Part shown: one piece after another, positions 51,902-61,378 of the stretch
Layout of the letters: each line of letters begins with the position of its first letter
How positions within the stretch are numbered: the stretch's first letter is position 1
Assembly: GCA_020636495.1 (NCBI GenBank)
Contig: JACJXQ010000009.1
Span: 62,001-126,000 of the forward strand
Source: Chitinophagales bacterium
Lineage (GTDB): Bacteria > Bacteroidota > Bacteroidia > Chitinophagales > Chitinophagaceae
Direction of reading: 5' to 3'
DNA length: 64,000 nucleotides
Program-made: the position numbers and the translations under genes
The notes under the pieces: generated by a model
Seen by the model: only the letters and a program-made list of their open reading frames with translations
Database searches by the model: none
What the model was told of the DNA's origin: nothing

Positions 51902-52264
51902 ATGAACTACAATATCCCCGCATACGGAATCTACCTGGCCATCATGGTGTTCATCATTGTCTATGTCGGCAGATTGTTTCACAAGAACGGGAGGGTGTTC
52001 ATTCTTAACCTTTTTAACGGCCACACCGCACAAACCGATAACCTGAACAATATCCTGCTGCTGGCGTATTACCTCTTCAACATCGGGTATGCATTTGTGA
52101 AGCTGAGTTTCTGGACCGAAGTGACCAACATTGATATACTGGTATCGAGTTTGGGAACCAACATAGGAGTGCTGACACTGATACTGGCAGTGACCCACTA
52201 CTTCAACATGCTGCTTATCTACTACTTATCAAAAAGACAATCTTTATCATTCACACATAAATAG
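51902..52264 (+). CDS. Small membrane protein, tandem paralogue A
   Basis: 120 residues with three hydrophobic segments (about 8-22, 47-68 and 85-110). It shares with the next gene the pattern LF-x-NGRVF-x3-LFNG, followed by a YYLFNIGYAFVKL helix, and therefore both derive from one duplicated ancestor. No function is known to me. It is 8 bases ahead of its paralogue, in the same operon. Confidence 0.8.
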   Translation: MNYNIPAYGIYLAIMVFIIVYVGRLFHKNGRVFILNLFNGHTAQTDNLNNILLLAYYLFNIGYAFVKLSFWTEVTNIDILVSSLGTNIGVLTLILAVTHYFNMLLIYYLSKRQSLSFTHK

Positions 52265-52272
52265 TTTCAATC

Positions 52273-52683
52273 ATGGCTAATCAATTTGTTGTAACCGCTT
52301 ATTTCATATATCTGCCCATTGTTTTAGTACTGACATGGTACGTGGCTTATACACTGTTCAAAAACGGGCTGGTCTTTATGCGCGATATATTCAACGGCCG
52401 CGAGGAAATAGCCGTTGCTACCAACAGCCTGTTCAAAATAGGGTTCTACCTGTTGAACCTGGGCTTTGCCTTGTACATACTGAAAATACACAACTACTTA
52501 GATGACACACAAAGCACTATCGAAGCCCTGAGTTATAAAATAGGCGGCTTCAGCATTTACCTGGGTATTATGTTGTTCTTCAACCTCTATATGTTCTTCA
52601 GAGGCAAAAGGGTAGCCAAACAAAGGCGCATGGATATGCAGATCATGCAGGCACGTATGGGAGGCAGGAATAACGAAGAGTAG
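52273..52683 (+). CDS. Small membrane protein, tandem paralogue B
   Basis: 136 residues with three hydrophobic segments, and LFKNGLVFMRDIFNGRE and FYLLNLGFALYILKI matching the upstream protein in place. Unlike paralogue A it carries a basic and Met-rich cytoplasmic tail (RGKRVAKQRRMDMQIMQARM). The two may form a hetero-oligomer in the inner membrane. A terminator follows. Confidence 0.8.
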   Translation: MANQFVVTAYFIYLPIVLVLTWYVAYTLFKNGLVFMRDIFNGREEIAVATNSLFKIGFYLLNLGFALYILKIHNYLDDTQSTIEALSYKIGGFSIYLGIMLFFNLYMFFRGKRVAKQRRMDMQIMQARMGGRNNEE

Positions 52684-52711
52684 TTAATAGTTGTTTCATT
52701 AATTGTTGCAC

Positions 52712-52747
52712 AGGCGTCGCCCTTCCGGGTGGCGCTTGTTGCTTTTT
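52712..52747 (+). terminator. Terminator of the paralogue pair
   Basis: An 11-bp stem with wobble pairs (52712-52722 with 52727-52737), TTCC loop, then GTTGCTTTTT. Confidence 0.75.
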
Positions 52748-52805
52748 GAGTGTGCTATAACTATCCTCTTTCTTCCTTTATTATTACCTTCATCCTGTTA
52801 TTACA

Positions 52806-53396
52806 ATGAGACTACTCATCCTGGCCATATTACTATTTGCGGGTTGCAACCGCGACCACCGAGACATTGGCATGTTGGGCGACTCTCATATGAAACACGG
52901 GCAATGGGACAGCCTGGGTGTACATGCGTATAATTTTGGCGTTGGCGGAGAAAAGATAGCTGGTGTTATAAAACAGGCAGACAGGGTGAGGATGTATAAA
53001 CCTACTACCTGTTTTATAGAGTGCAGTGCAAATGACATTCACTGGGATTCAGGTTATGCACAAATAACAAGAGATTACAGGCGACTGATAGATACCATGA
53101 GCCTTTTATGTAGCCCGATAGCAGTGAAAGTGCCCTATGTAGGTAAAGATTATCCCCGCTCCGATACCTTCAACATGATGGTGGCTCGTGTAAATACATA
53201 CATCGACAGCCTTGGTATTCCTACTATAGACCTGAACAGGCTTGTTTCTGCCGATGGCTATATGAAACAGGAATATGTTATGCCGGACGGTATCCATATG
53301 AACGAGGAAGGTTACAAGCTATTCGCACAATCAGTAAAATGCTGGCTGTATCGCCGAGAAATGGACAAATGGTACAACCGCTTGCTGCTTTGGTAA
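52806..53396 (+). CDS. SGNH/GDSL-type hydrolase lipoprotein
   Basis: 196 residues: a signal peptide with lipobox FAGC (Cys14), block I GMLGDSHMKHG with nucleophilic Ser27, block II-type FGVGGEKI, block III ECSANDIHW (Asn) and the C-terminal MPDGIHMNEEGY with catalytic Asp and His. All four SGNH blocks are recognisable. Such enzymes act as esterases or acetylhydrolases on carbohydrates or lipids. It is lipid-anchored, probably at the outer membrane. Single gene. Confidence 0.9.
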   Translation: MRLLILAILLFAGCNRDHRDIGMLGDSHMKHGQWDSLGVHAYNFGVGGEKIAGVIKQADRVRMYKPTTCFIECSANDIHWDSGYAQITRDYRRLIDTMSLLCSPIAVKVPYVGKDYPRSDTFNMMVARVNTYIDSLGIPTIDLNRLVSADGYMKQEYVMPDGIHMNEEGYKLFAQSVKCWLYRREMDKWYNRLLLW

Positions 53397-53536
53397 TTGT
53401 GGTGACACTCATTAATTTAATAACAATACGAACATTCTCCCGCTCAAAATCTATCGCTCTGTTAAGATTTAAGCAACTACAGCCCATACTCGGGGCTTTT
53501 TTAGTAATTTGTAGTACTTAAAAACGACAGGACATA

Positions 53537-55939
53537 ATGAACAGGGCTATAAGGAAAGTAGCGGTAATAGGTAGTGGTGTAATGGGCAGCCGTATCGCAG
53601 CACATTTTGCAGGCATAGGCGTCGAGGTATTATTGCTGGACATCGTTCCACGCGAATTATCGGAACAGGACAAGGCAAAAGGAATTACTACAGACAATCC
53701 CGCATGGCGCAACAGTATTGTGAACAGTGCTTTGCAGGCTACACTCAAGGCTAACCCAAGTGCCGTGTACACAAAAGACGTAGCTAAAAACATCACCACG
53801 GGCAACATTGAAGACGACCTGCACAAAATAAAAGACTGTGATTGGATCATGGAGGCCGTAATAGAGCGGCTGGATATAAAACAAAACGTTTTTGCAAAAA
53901 TAGAAGAGCACCGCAAACCGGGCACACTCATTACCACTAATACTTCGGGTATTCCAATACACCTGATGAGTGAAGGCAGGAGTGAGGATTTCCGTAAGCA
54001 TTTTTGCGGCACACACTTTTTCAATCCACCACGCTACCTAAGGTTGCTGGAAATAATACCCGCACCGGATACTCAACAAGACATCATAGATTTCCTTGTC
54101 GATTACGGCAGTCGTTTCCTCGGCAAGACAACCGTGTTGTGTAAAGACACTCCTGCTTTCATAGCCAACCGTGTGGGCGTGTTTGGCTTTATGGCTGTGT
54201 TTCATGCCATGCAGCAACTGGGCCTGAATATTGATGAGACAGACTCGCTGACGGGCACTATCATGGGCAGGCCTAAATCGGCTACCTTTCGTACAGGTGA
54301 TGTAGTGGGACTAGACACGCTGGTGCATGTGGCCAAAGCACTACCGGAGAATGTACCCAACGACGAAGCGAAAGACATTTTCAAGATACCTGCCTTCATC
54401 GAGAAGATGATAGAGAACAAATGGCTGGGGGATAAAACAGGACAGGGTTTTTATAAAAAGGTAAAAGGTGCAGGTGGAAAAAGCGAGATACTGACACTGA
54501 ACCTTGAAACGATGGACTATGTCCCCAAGCAAAAAGCGAAGTTCGCTACGCTGGAAGTGGCTAAACCTATAGATGACCTGAAACAGCGGTTAAAAGCATT
54601 ATATACCGGTCAAGACAAGGCGGGTGAGTTCTACCGTATGTTCCACCATATGCTGTTTGCTTATGCCAGCAACCGCATACCTGAAATAGCAGACGAGTTA
54701 TACAAAATAGATGATGCACTAAAAGCAGGTTTTGGGTGGGAGATAGGTGCTTTTGAAAGCTGGGACTCACTTGGCGTAAAAAAAGTACTGGAGCATATGG
54801 ACAAAGCGGGCATCAAAGCCGCACCATGGGTTCAGGAAATGCTGGATGCGGGTATAAATAATTTTTACAAAACAGAAAACGGGCAGCGTATGTATTATGA
54901 CATACCTGCTAAAGCATACAAAGCCATACCTGGTAGTGGTTCAGTGATCATACTGGAGCACATGGATGATAAAGTAGTATGGCAAAACAGTGCTTGTAAA
55001 CTGGTGGACATAGGCGATGATGTGGTGGCATTAAGCTGGAACACAAAAATGAACAGCATAGGTGGCGAAGTATTAGCCGGTGTACAAAAAGCGGTAAGTA
55101 TAGCCGAAGAAAAATATAAAGGATTAGTTATAGCCAACAGCGGTGCCAACTTCAGTGCAGGTGCTAATGTAGGCTTGATATTCATGTTTGCCGTAGAGCA
55201 GGAATATGATGAACTGGACATGGCTGTTCGCCAATTCCAGAACACAACCATGCGATTGCGTTACAGCAGCATACCGGTAGCTGTGGCTCCTCATGGCATG
55301 GCGCTGGGTGGTGGTTGCGAAATGTGCCTGCATGCCGACGCGGTACAGGCTGCGGCAGAAAGCTATATAGGACTGGTAGAAATGGGTGTAGGCCTGATAC
55401 CCGGTGGTGGCGGCACCAAAGAAATGGTAGTACGCGCATCGGACAGGAACATAAAAGAGGATATAGAACTGAACTACCTGCAACAACTGTTCATCAACAT
55501 AGGTACAGCCAAAGTGGCTACCTCTGCACACGAAGCATTCGAAATGTCGATACTGCGTAAGGGAACAGACGGCATATCCATTAATCCTGACAGGCGTGTT
55601 ACTGATGCGAAAAGAAAGATATTATCGCTGTGGGAACAAGGGTACACACAACCAGTTTTACGTCACGACATAAAGGTACAGGGCCGCGGCGGATTAGGTC
55701 CGTTGATGGCAGGCATACACGGTATGTGGCGTGGTAACTACATCAGCGATTATGATAAATTTATTGCCGAAAAGCTGGCGTATGTCATGTGCGGTGGCGA
55801 CCTCTCTCAACCTACCTTAGTGAGCGAACAATATCTGCTGGACCTGGAAAGGGAAACCTTCCTGAGCCTGTGCGGACAAAAGAAAACTTTGGAAAGGTTG
55901 CAGAGTATATTACAAACAGGCAAACCATTGCGCAACTAA
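53537..55939 (+). CDS. 3-hydroxyacyl-CoA dehydrogenase / enoyl-CoA hydratase, FadN-like
   Basis: A bifunctional fatty acid beta-oxidation enzyme of 800 residues. The dehydrogenase half comes first: NAD motif AVIGSGVMGSRIAAHFAGIG by its ends, the FNPPRYLRLLEIIPA segment with the catalytic-type His in GTHFFNPP, and two C-terminal helical domains. The hydratase half (from about residue 455) has GANFSAGANVGLIF and GMALGGGCEMCLHAD, then GLIPGGGGTKEM. This order, dehydrogenase before hydratase, is that of Bacillus FadN and is opposite to FadB/FadJ. No thiolase is adjacent. Confidence 0.92.
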   Translation: MNRAIRKVAVIGSGVMGSRIAAHFAGIGVEVLLLDIVPRELSEQDKAKGITTDNPAWRNSIVNSALQATLKANPSAVYTKDVAKNITTGNIEDDLHKIKDCDWIMEAVIERLDIKQNVFAKIEEHRKPGTLITTNTSGIPIHLMSEGRSEDFRKHFCGTHFFNPPRYLRLLEIIPAPDTQQDIIDFLVDYGSRFLGKTTVLCKDTPAFIANRVGVFGFMAVFHAMQQLGLNIDETDSLTGTIMGRPKSATFRTGDVVGLDTLVHVAKALPENVPNDEAKDIFKIPAFIEKMIENKWLGDKTGQGFYKKVKGAGGKSEILTLNLETMDYVPKQKAKFATLEVAKPIDDLKQRLKALYTGQDKAGEFYRMFHHMLFAYASNRIPEIADELYKIDDALKAGFGWEIGAFESWDSLGVKKVLEHMDKAGIKAAPWVQEMLDAGINNFYKTENGQRMYYDIPAKAYKAIPGSGSVIILEHMDDKVVWQNSACKLVDIGDDVVALSWNTKMNSIGGEVLAGVQKAVSIAEEKYKGLVIANSGANFSAGANVGLIFMFAVEQEYDELDMAVRQFQNTTMRLRYSSIPVAVAPHGMALGGGCEMCLHADAVQAAAESYIGLVEMGVGLIPGGGGTKEMVVRASDRNIKEDIELNYLQQLFINIGTAKVATSAHEAFEMSILRKGTDGISINPDRRVTDAKRKILSLWEQGYTQPVLRHDIKVQGRGGLGPLMAGIHGMWRGNYISDYDKFIAEKLAYVMCGGDLSQPTLVSEQYLLDLERETFLSLCGQKKTLERLQSILQTGKPLRN

Positions 55940-56761
55940 ATGAAACTTAAGACAGCTATATTATCTCTGTTGCTTGGTGCGACACATATTATGCAGGCGC
56001 AAACCATGCCTGAAGTGGAGCAGCAGATCAACTTTTACTTAGAAGGTATCAGCTACTGGCGTTTCCAGTATTCGCCGGAGGATACAGTTTTTGATCATGA
56101 AGTGAATAAAGAAGATTCTGTTGCCGGAATCAATGAGGCATTATATAATTACATAGAAAAAGTATTGCCGAATGTACCAGGTATACTCAAAAGAACACCT
56201 AAACTGCCCGAAAACTCCGATATGGATATTGTTGTTTCACCGGATAAAAAACTGAGTATTTATAACTGGGACACTCATATAGTGCCGGGGAAACAATTGC
56301 ACAACGCTGTTGGATTGTATGATGCAGGCAGCGGCCGTGTAGCAGCAATCTCTTTAGGGCATGTGCTCCTGAAAGATACAGCAATTACTCCCGGTTACAG
56401 GTTCGTTGAAATACTGAACCTGCAAAGTAGTGGAAAGACATATTATCTGCTGATATGGACCGGCAACTATACAGAAACACTCAAAAACAAAACAGTTTTC
56501 GCATACGTTATTAACAATAACAAGCTGGAACCTGCTGAGATATTTGTTGAAGGTGGACAAAAGTCAGGCAATACAGGATATGTGTATGACTATATGTCCA
56601 ACTACGACTTTGAGAAAATGAAAGAGATCAATACCATTCACCTGAGTAAGAATGGCAAAAAACTATACATACCCGTAACGGAGCACAACCAGATAACAGG
56701 TAAATGGAAGGTGTATGTATTCGATGGTACTAACTTTTTTTATGATGAGAAGGCAAAATAA
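55940..56761 (+). CDS. Secreted hypothetical protein
   Basis: 273 residues: a signal peptide (MKLKTAILSLLLGATHIMQAQ) followed by a beta-rich domain (LSIYNWDTHIVPGKQL, GYRFVEILNLQSSGKTYYLLIW by its ends, KLYIPVTEHNQITGKWKVYVFDG by its ends). The ATG follows the stop of the beta-oxidation gene with no gap, and the end overlaps the start of the TPR gene, so it is part of one transcript. No family recognised. Confidence 0.75.
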   Translation: MKLKTAILSLLLGATHIMQAQTMPEVEQQINFYLEGISYWRFQYSPEDTVFDHEVNKEDSVAGINEALYNYIEKVLPNVPGILKRTPKLPENSDMDIVVSPDKKLSIYNWDTHIVPGKQLHNAVGLYDAGSGRVAAISLGHVLLKDTAITPGYRFVEILNLQSSGKTYYLLIWTGNYTETLKNKTVFAYVINNNKLEPAEIFVEGGQKSGNTGYVYDYMSNYDFEKMKEINTIHLSKNGKKLYIPVTEHNQITGKWKVYVFDGTNFFYDEKAK

Positions 56762-58583
56762 CCCTATATGGAAAGTGAAGTTGATATTCAGTATGTTCCT
56801 GCTGATATTGTGCAGCAGTGCCATGGCGCAACCGGGTACTGTTGACGAGGCAAGGATGTACCTGGACATGAAGCAGTATGACAAGGCCATTGATGCTTTT
56901 GATAATCTATACAAGAAAGACAACCGTAACCAGGAAATATATTCTGGGTACTTAGATGCACTGTTGGCAGCCAAAGAATACAAAAAGGCAGAAGGGCTGG
57001 TAAATGCCCAGATACAAAAGAACCCAAGTAGTGCTGCACTTACAGTAGATATGGGCAGGGTATATCACGAAAGTGGTAAAGAGAAAAAAGCCGAAGAACT
57101 ATATGAAGCGGCACTAACCATGCTGAACGGTGACGACCTGCTGACACAGCTTATAGCGAAAAAATTCACTGACCTGGAGCGTGATGATTACGCACTGAAA
57201 ACTTATGAACAGGCAGGCCTGATACTACACAATCAATACCTGTATAGCGGACCTATGGCCAGGCTATACTTCAAAGCAGGCGACCTGGACAATGGCATAG
57301 CTACTCTGCTGAATGCGAGCCGCAGTTTCTATAATGGCGGCATTGAAGAAGTAAAGACCACCCTGCTCGATTACCTGGGTGATGACAGGAAAAAACTTGC
57401 AAAGGCACAGAAAGCCATCATCAAAAAAATAAATGAAGAGCCGGACAATCCTTATTATTCTGAACTGCTAACCTGGTTGTATACACAAAAGGACGACTGG
57501 GACGGAGCACTGATACAGGTACGCGCTCTTGACGAAAGATATAAAGAGCAAGGCGAACGTATACTTGATTTTGCACGTTATGCAGTGAAAGAAAACAAGA
57601 ATGAATTTGCCCTGAAAGCATATAGCGAAGTTTTAGACAAAGGGAAGGAATACCCTTTTTACTCAACCGTTATTCACGAGATGCTTGGGGTAAAATTCAA
57701 AATACTGCAAGACAAATCATCATTTACACCCGAAGAAGTGAACAAGCTTGCTGATGAATACAAACAGTTCCTGGATAGCTTCCCCGACTACTATACATTT
57801 CATATTACACAGGATTATGCAACTGTACTGGCAAGGTATGCCGGTCAGCCTGAGCAAGCAATAGCATTGTTGGAAAAAGTGATAGCCTTGCCGGCAGCGA
57901 GAAGGGATTTTGTGGGCCAATGCAAACTGCAACTGGGCGACTATATGATACTGGTAGGAAGAATATGGGACGCTTCATTGACCTATACACAGGTGCAAAA
58001 AGAATTTCGTGAAGATGTGTTGGGCGAAGAAGCACGTTTTCGTGATGCAAAGCTGGCCTATTTTCGCGGCGATTTTGAATGGGCGAACATACAGGCTTCG
58101 GTACTGAAGGCGTCTACCTCTGAATTAATTGCCAATGATGCACTATACCTTTCTGTGCTCATAACAGAAAATATTCCGCCGCATAGTAACTATGTACCAT
58201 TGGAGCGATTCGCCTATGCAGACCTACTGGTCTTCCAGAACAAATATGACGAAGCGGAGCACATACTGGACAGCATATCCACTGCCTTCCCTGACCACCC
58301 TTTGGCCGATGACCTGCTGATGCAGAGAGCGAAAATAGCGCAGAAGAAACGGGATTATACAAAAGCGCTTGCTTACCTGGAAAAGATACATCAAGAGCAT
58401 GGAAAGGATGTATTGGCCGACGATGCCTTATTTACCATGGCAGAGATAAATGAAAAATACCTGGATAAAAAAGAAGAGGCCGGTAGACTATACGCTCAAC
58501 TGATCATTGAGTATCCCGGCAGTACTTATATACAACTGGCACGTAAAAAAGTGAACGAGTTAGGCGCTAGTATTTCATTATAA
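56745..58583 (+). CDS. Exported tetratricopeptide-repeat protein
   Basis: About 612 residues. The start ATG 56745 (or 56742) gives MRRQNNPIWKVKLIFSMFLL with signal peptidase site SSAMAQ, and overlaps the previous stop by 17 bases. The mature protein is almost all TPR helices (EARMYLDMKQYDKAIDAFDNL by its ends, QEIYSGYLDALLAAKEYKKA, ALTYTQVQKEF, RDYTKALAYLEKIHQEHGKD, DEAEHILDSISTAFPDHPLAD by parts). Such periplasmic scaffolds assemble outer-membrane or envelope complexes; no partner is identified. It precedes comEC in the same operon. Confidence 0.88.
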   Translation: MRRQNNPIWKVKLIFSMFLLILCSSAMAQPGTVDEARMYLDMKQYDKAIDAFDNLYKKDNRNQEIYSGYLDALLAAKEYKKAEGLVNAQIQKNPSSAALTVDMGRVYHESGKEKKAEELYEAALTMLNGDDLLTQLIAKKFTDLERDDYALKTYEQAGLILHNQYLYSGPMARLYFKAGDLDNGIATLLNASRSFYNGGIEEVKTTLLDYLGDDRKKLAKAQKAIIKKINEEPDNPYYSELLTWLYTQKDDWDGALIQVRALDERYKEQGERILDFARYAVKENKNEFALKAYSEVLDKGKEYPFYSTVIHEMLGVKFKILQDKSSFTPEEVNKLADEYKQFLDSFPDYYTFHITQDYATVLARYAGQPEQAIALLEKVIALPAARRDFVGQCKLQLGDYMILVGRIWDASLTYTQVQKEFREDVLGEEARFRDAKLAYFRGDFEWANIQASVLKASTSELIANDALYLSVLITENIPPHSNYVPLERFAYADLLVFQNKYDEAEHILDSISTAFPDHPLADDLLMQRAKIAQKKRDYTKALAYLEKIHQEHGKDVLADDALFTMAEINEKYLDKKEEAGRLYAQLIIEYPGSTYIQLARKKVNELGASISL

Positions 58584-58613
58584 ATAGTATTTTATGCGGA
58601 CACCTTGTACCGC

Positions 58614-60713
58614 ATGAAACAATGGCCGTTACATAAAGCTCACTTCTGGGAAACAACTCCGTTTATCAGGCTGCTATTGCCGCTAATAGCCGGCATAGTA
58701 GTCTACCCCATTGCTGACAAACTATTAAACTATTCCGGAGTACTCGGTATCACTTCATTTATTCTATCTGCTGCTGTTTACACAACATTATCGTTTGCCC
58801 GGCAAAATAAGCCAATTGTAAAATACACCGGGTTTGTCTTCATGCACTTATCACTCATTCTAGCCTCATGGTTGTTGCGCTATTACCAGGATATACGCAA
58901 TGACAGGTTTTGGTTTGGCCACAACATTTCAAATGCCGACGGTTATGTAGCTACGATAACGGAAGTACCCGCAGAAAAGGAACGTAGTTGGAAGCTGGAG
59001 GTAAATGTCACCCACACAATACATGGGAACAAAACAGTACCAGTCACGGGCAAAGCATTTGTGTATGTATACAAATTCAATGCACCCGCTTTGCACGAAG
59101 GTGATATTATCATCATACCCAACAAATGGCAGCCGATTACCAATAGCGGTAATCCATTTGAATTTGATTACGCAACCTACCTGTCACGCAATAATATCTA
59201 CTACCGCCAATTTATTTCGGGCGATGAGCTGACCATACACAGCTACACTAATGAACACGACCTGAATTGGATAAGACGAATACATCACTGGTCGGCCAGG
59301 CAACTGGAATGGTATATTACAGACAGGCAGACACTTGGGTTACTCAAAGCTATATTACTTGGCGATAAAGAAGAGTTGGATAATAATCTGACAGAGGTCT
59401 ATGCAGGAACCGGCATCGTGCACATCATGGCTATATCAGGTGCGCATATAGCCATATTTTTCCTGTTGGCAGTACTGTTACTTTCATGGATGAAACATAA
59501 AAAATATTACTGGGTAAAGTATATAGCTGCCTTACCACTGATCTGGCTATACGTTGTAGTGGCTGGTGCGCCTACTTCAGCAGTACGGGCGGCTATCATG
59601 TTCTCTCTGCTGGGCATAGGTTTTGCTTTGCAGAAATACCGTAATGGTGTCAACCAATTGCTGGCCACTGCTTTTGTTGTGCTGTGTATAAATCCCTACT
59701 GGCTGTATGATGTTGGATTTCAGTTGTCGTTTACAGCTGTCCTGTCTATCTTCCTTTTCTACAAACATGCATACAGGTGGTACAGCCCTGCAAACAAAGC
59801 ATTACGCACTATATGGGCGGCAATCGCTGTAAGTATTTCAGCTGAGATACTGGTAGCTCCATTAGTGATATATTATTTCCATCTTTTCCCTTTGCAGTTC
59901 ATTGTAGCCAATGTACTCGCCTATTTATTCATGAGTGTAACGCTTATTGGTGGCATGTTACTGATCGTAATATCACTGTTCTATCCTGTTGCACATTTCA
60001 TCGCGAGCTTACTTACTGTTATTACCACGTGGTTCAACCATGCTATTTACCTGTTACAACAAATCAATTTTGACAGCTTCCACAGACTAACGTTAAGCAC
60101 TTCTCAAATAATACTGGTGTATTTAACCATAGCAGGTATTGCTGTGTACTTCATCAAGAAACAGACTAAAGCATTACTCCTTTCACTCACCCTTTGCTCC
60201 CTGTTCCTCCTTTCCTCCTGCATGGTTGAATGGCAGTCTTTAAAGCAAAATATCTTCGTGGTATACAATACCTCTAAAGCAGCACAGATAGAGTTGATAA
60301 CCGGTACAACCTGCACTACACTTGTTAGTCCTGAAATAGCTGACCCGGCAACGGAAGAATATGTGCTGCGACCCGCACACATCAATATGCACATACGCGA
60401 TACGATGAAAGCAAAGAACAGCTACAACTTTATAAATACAAACGGCGAAATCATTTTCATTTTGAACCAGCCCATACAAGACACTACTATACAGGCAGAT
60501 TATGTTGTGATAACAGGCACGAAAGGTATCAATATGGCTGACATTAAGCAGGTATTTGGTGATGCCCAGATAATATTCAGTACAGCGGTATCAAGAAATA
60601 AGGCAGAGGTATGGACGAGAGATGCTAATACATCTGGTCTTTCTGTACATAATATCCGATCAGAAGGAGCGTTTGTATTAAGCGATCATTTATTACTACA
60701 ACCAACAAAATGA
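58614..60713 (+). CDS. comEC: ComEC/Rec2-type DNA uptake channel
   Basis: The inner-membrane channel for single-stranded DNA in natural transformation. It has an N-terminal OB-like DUF4131 region with membrane helices, then the competence domain (LLKAILLGDKEELDNN, VHIMAISGAHIAIFFLL, APTSAVRAAIM, NPYWLYDVGFQLSFTAV by parts). The C-terminal 160 or so residues look like the end of a metallo-beta-lactamase fold (QADYVVITGTKGINMADIKQ), but I find no HxHxDH metal motif. The start is ATG 58614; TTG 58605 is less likely. About 699 residues. Confidence 0.9.
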   Translation: MKQWPLHKAHFWETTPFIRLLLPLIAGIVVYPIADKLLNYSGVLGITSFILSAAVYTTLSFARQNKPIVKYTGFVFMHLSLILASWLLRYYQDIRNDRFWFGHNISNADGYVATITEVPAEKERSWKLEVNVTHTIHGNKTVPVTGKAFVYVYKFNAPALHEGDIIIIPNKWQPITNSGNPFEFDYATYLSRNNIYYRQFISGDELTIHSYTNEHDLNWIRRIHHWSARQLEWYITDRQTLGLLKAILLGDKEELDNNLTEVYAGTGIVHIMAISGAHIAIFFLLAVLLLSWMKHKKYYWVKYIAALPLIWLYVVVAGAPTSAVRAAIMFSLLGIGFALQKYRNGVNQLLATAFVVLCINPYWLYDVGFQLSFTAVLSIFLFYKHAYRWYSPANKALRTIWAAIAVSISAEILVAPLVIYYFHLFPLQFIVANVLAYLFMSVTLIGGMLLIVISLFYPVAHFIASLLTVITTWFNHAIYLLQQINFDSFHRLTLSTSQIILVYLTIAGIAVYFIKKQTKALLLSLTLCSLFLLSSCMVEWQSLKQNIFVVYNTSKAAQIELITGTTCTTLVSPEIADPATEEYVLRPAHINMHIRDTMKAKNSYNFINTNGEIIFILNQPIQDTTIQADYVVITGTKGINMADIKQVFGDAQIIFSTAVSRNKAEVWTRDANTSGLSVHNIRSEGAFVLSDHLLLQPTK

Positions 60714-61282
60714 ATAAAAAGCTCATAACCCTGATATCTATATTATTAGTATGGTCTGTAAAAACGTACGCTCAAATACCTTCGGGCTTATACGTGAGCC
60801 ACAGCTATGGAGTATGGTATGTGGTTGTGAAGAATGATACTGCATTTACAGAAAGACTTTCTGAAAAAAAGGGATTCGTACATATCTGGGGAGGCTCCAG
60901 GGATACGCTGATCCAACAAAATGATAAAAGCTATATCGGGAAGAGATATCAATTATCTGTTGAAGCCAACAAACTCTTTATTATCAAAACACCCCCTCTC
61001 AAAAAAGGGGAAAAATACCGGAAGCTGAAACCTGCCAAACAAGAAGACAAACGAGAATGGGATATGCTACGTAATATGTTAGTACTGAATGAGCTGTTAT
61101 ACAAAAAACCCAACCTGAAAAAAATAATGTTCGGAGAAGTAAGAGGTGCACAATATGAATATGACGAACTCAGGGAGGCATATTGGAATTTAGAAGGTTT
61201 ATGTGGAGTTGACCAGGTTACTTTTATTCAAAAAGTTGACAGATTCAAAGAAACATATTTGAAGGAACTCCCCCCATTATAA
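60710..61282 (+). CDS. Secreted hypothetical protein
   Basis: 190 residues with a signal peptide (MNKKLITLISILLVWSVKTYAQ). The N-terminal half is beta-rich (GLYVSHSYGVWYVVVKNDTA, GKRYQLSVEANKLFII) and the C-terminal half helical and basic (LKKGEKYRKLKPAKQEDKREW by its ends). The ATG overlaps the comEC stop by four bases (ATGA), so translation is probably coupled. No family recognised. Confidence 0.75.
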   Translation: MNKKLITLISILLVWSVKTYAQIPSGLYVSHSYGVWYVVVKNDTAFTERLSEKKGFVHIWGGSRDTLIQQNDKSYIGKRYQLSVEANKLFIIKTPPLKKGEKYRKLKPAKQEDKREWDMLRNMLVLNELLYKKPNLKKIMFGEVRGAQYEYDELREAYWNLEGLCGVDQVTFIQKVDRFKETYLKELPPL

Positions 61283-61337
61283 TACCGGCATCGCTGATTC
61301 ACTCATTATAACATTAGCCAATATCGCAGCAGCTTAG

Positions 61338-61345
61338 TATCTTTG
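61338..61345 (+). promoter_or_regulatory. -7 type promoter box upstream of purH
   Basis: TATCTTTG matches TAnnTTTG, 33 bases before the purH ATG at 61379. No clear TTG at the -33 position. Confidence 0.5.
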
Positions 61346-61378
61346 CGCTTCAATTTTCACATATAATCTAAAAATAGT

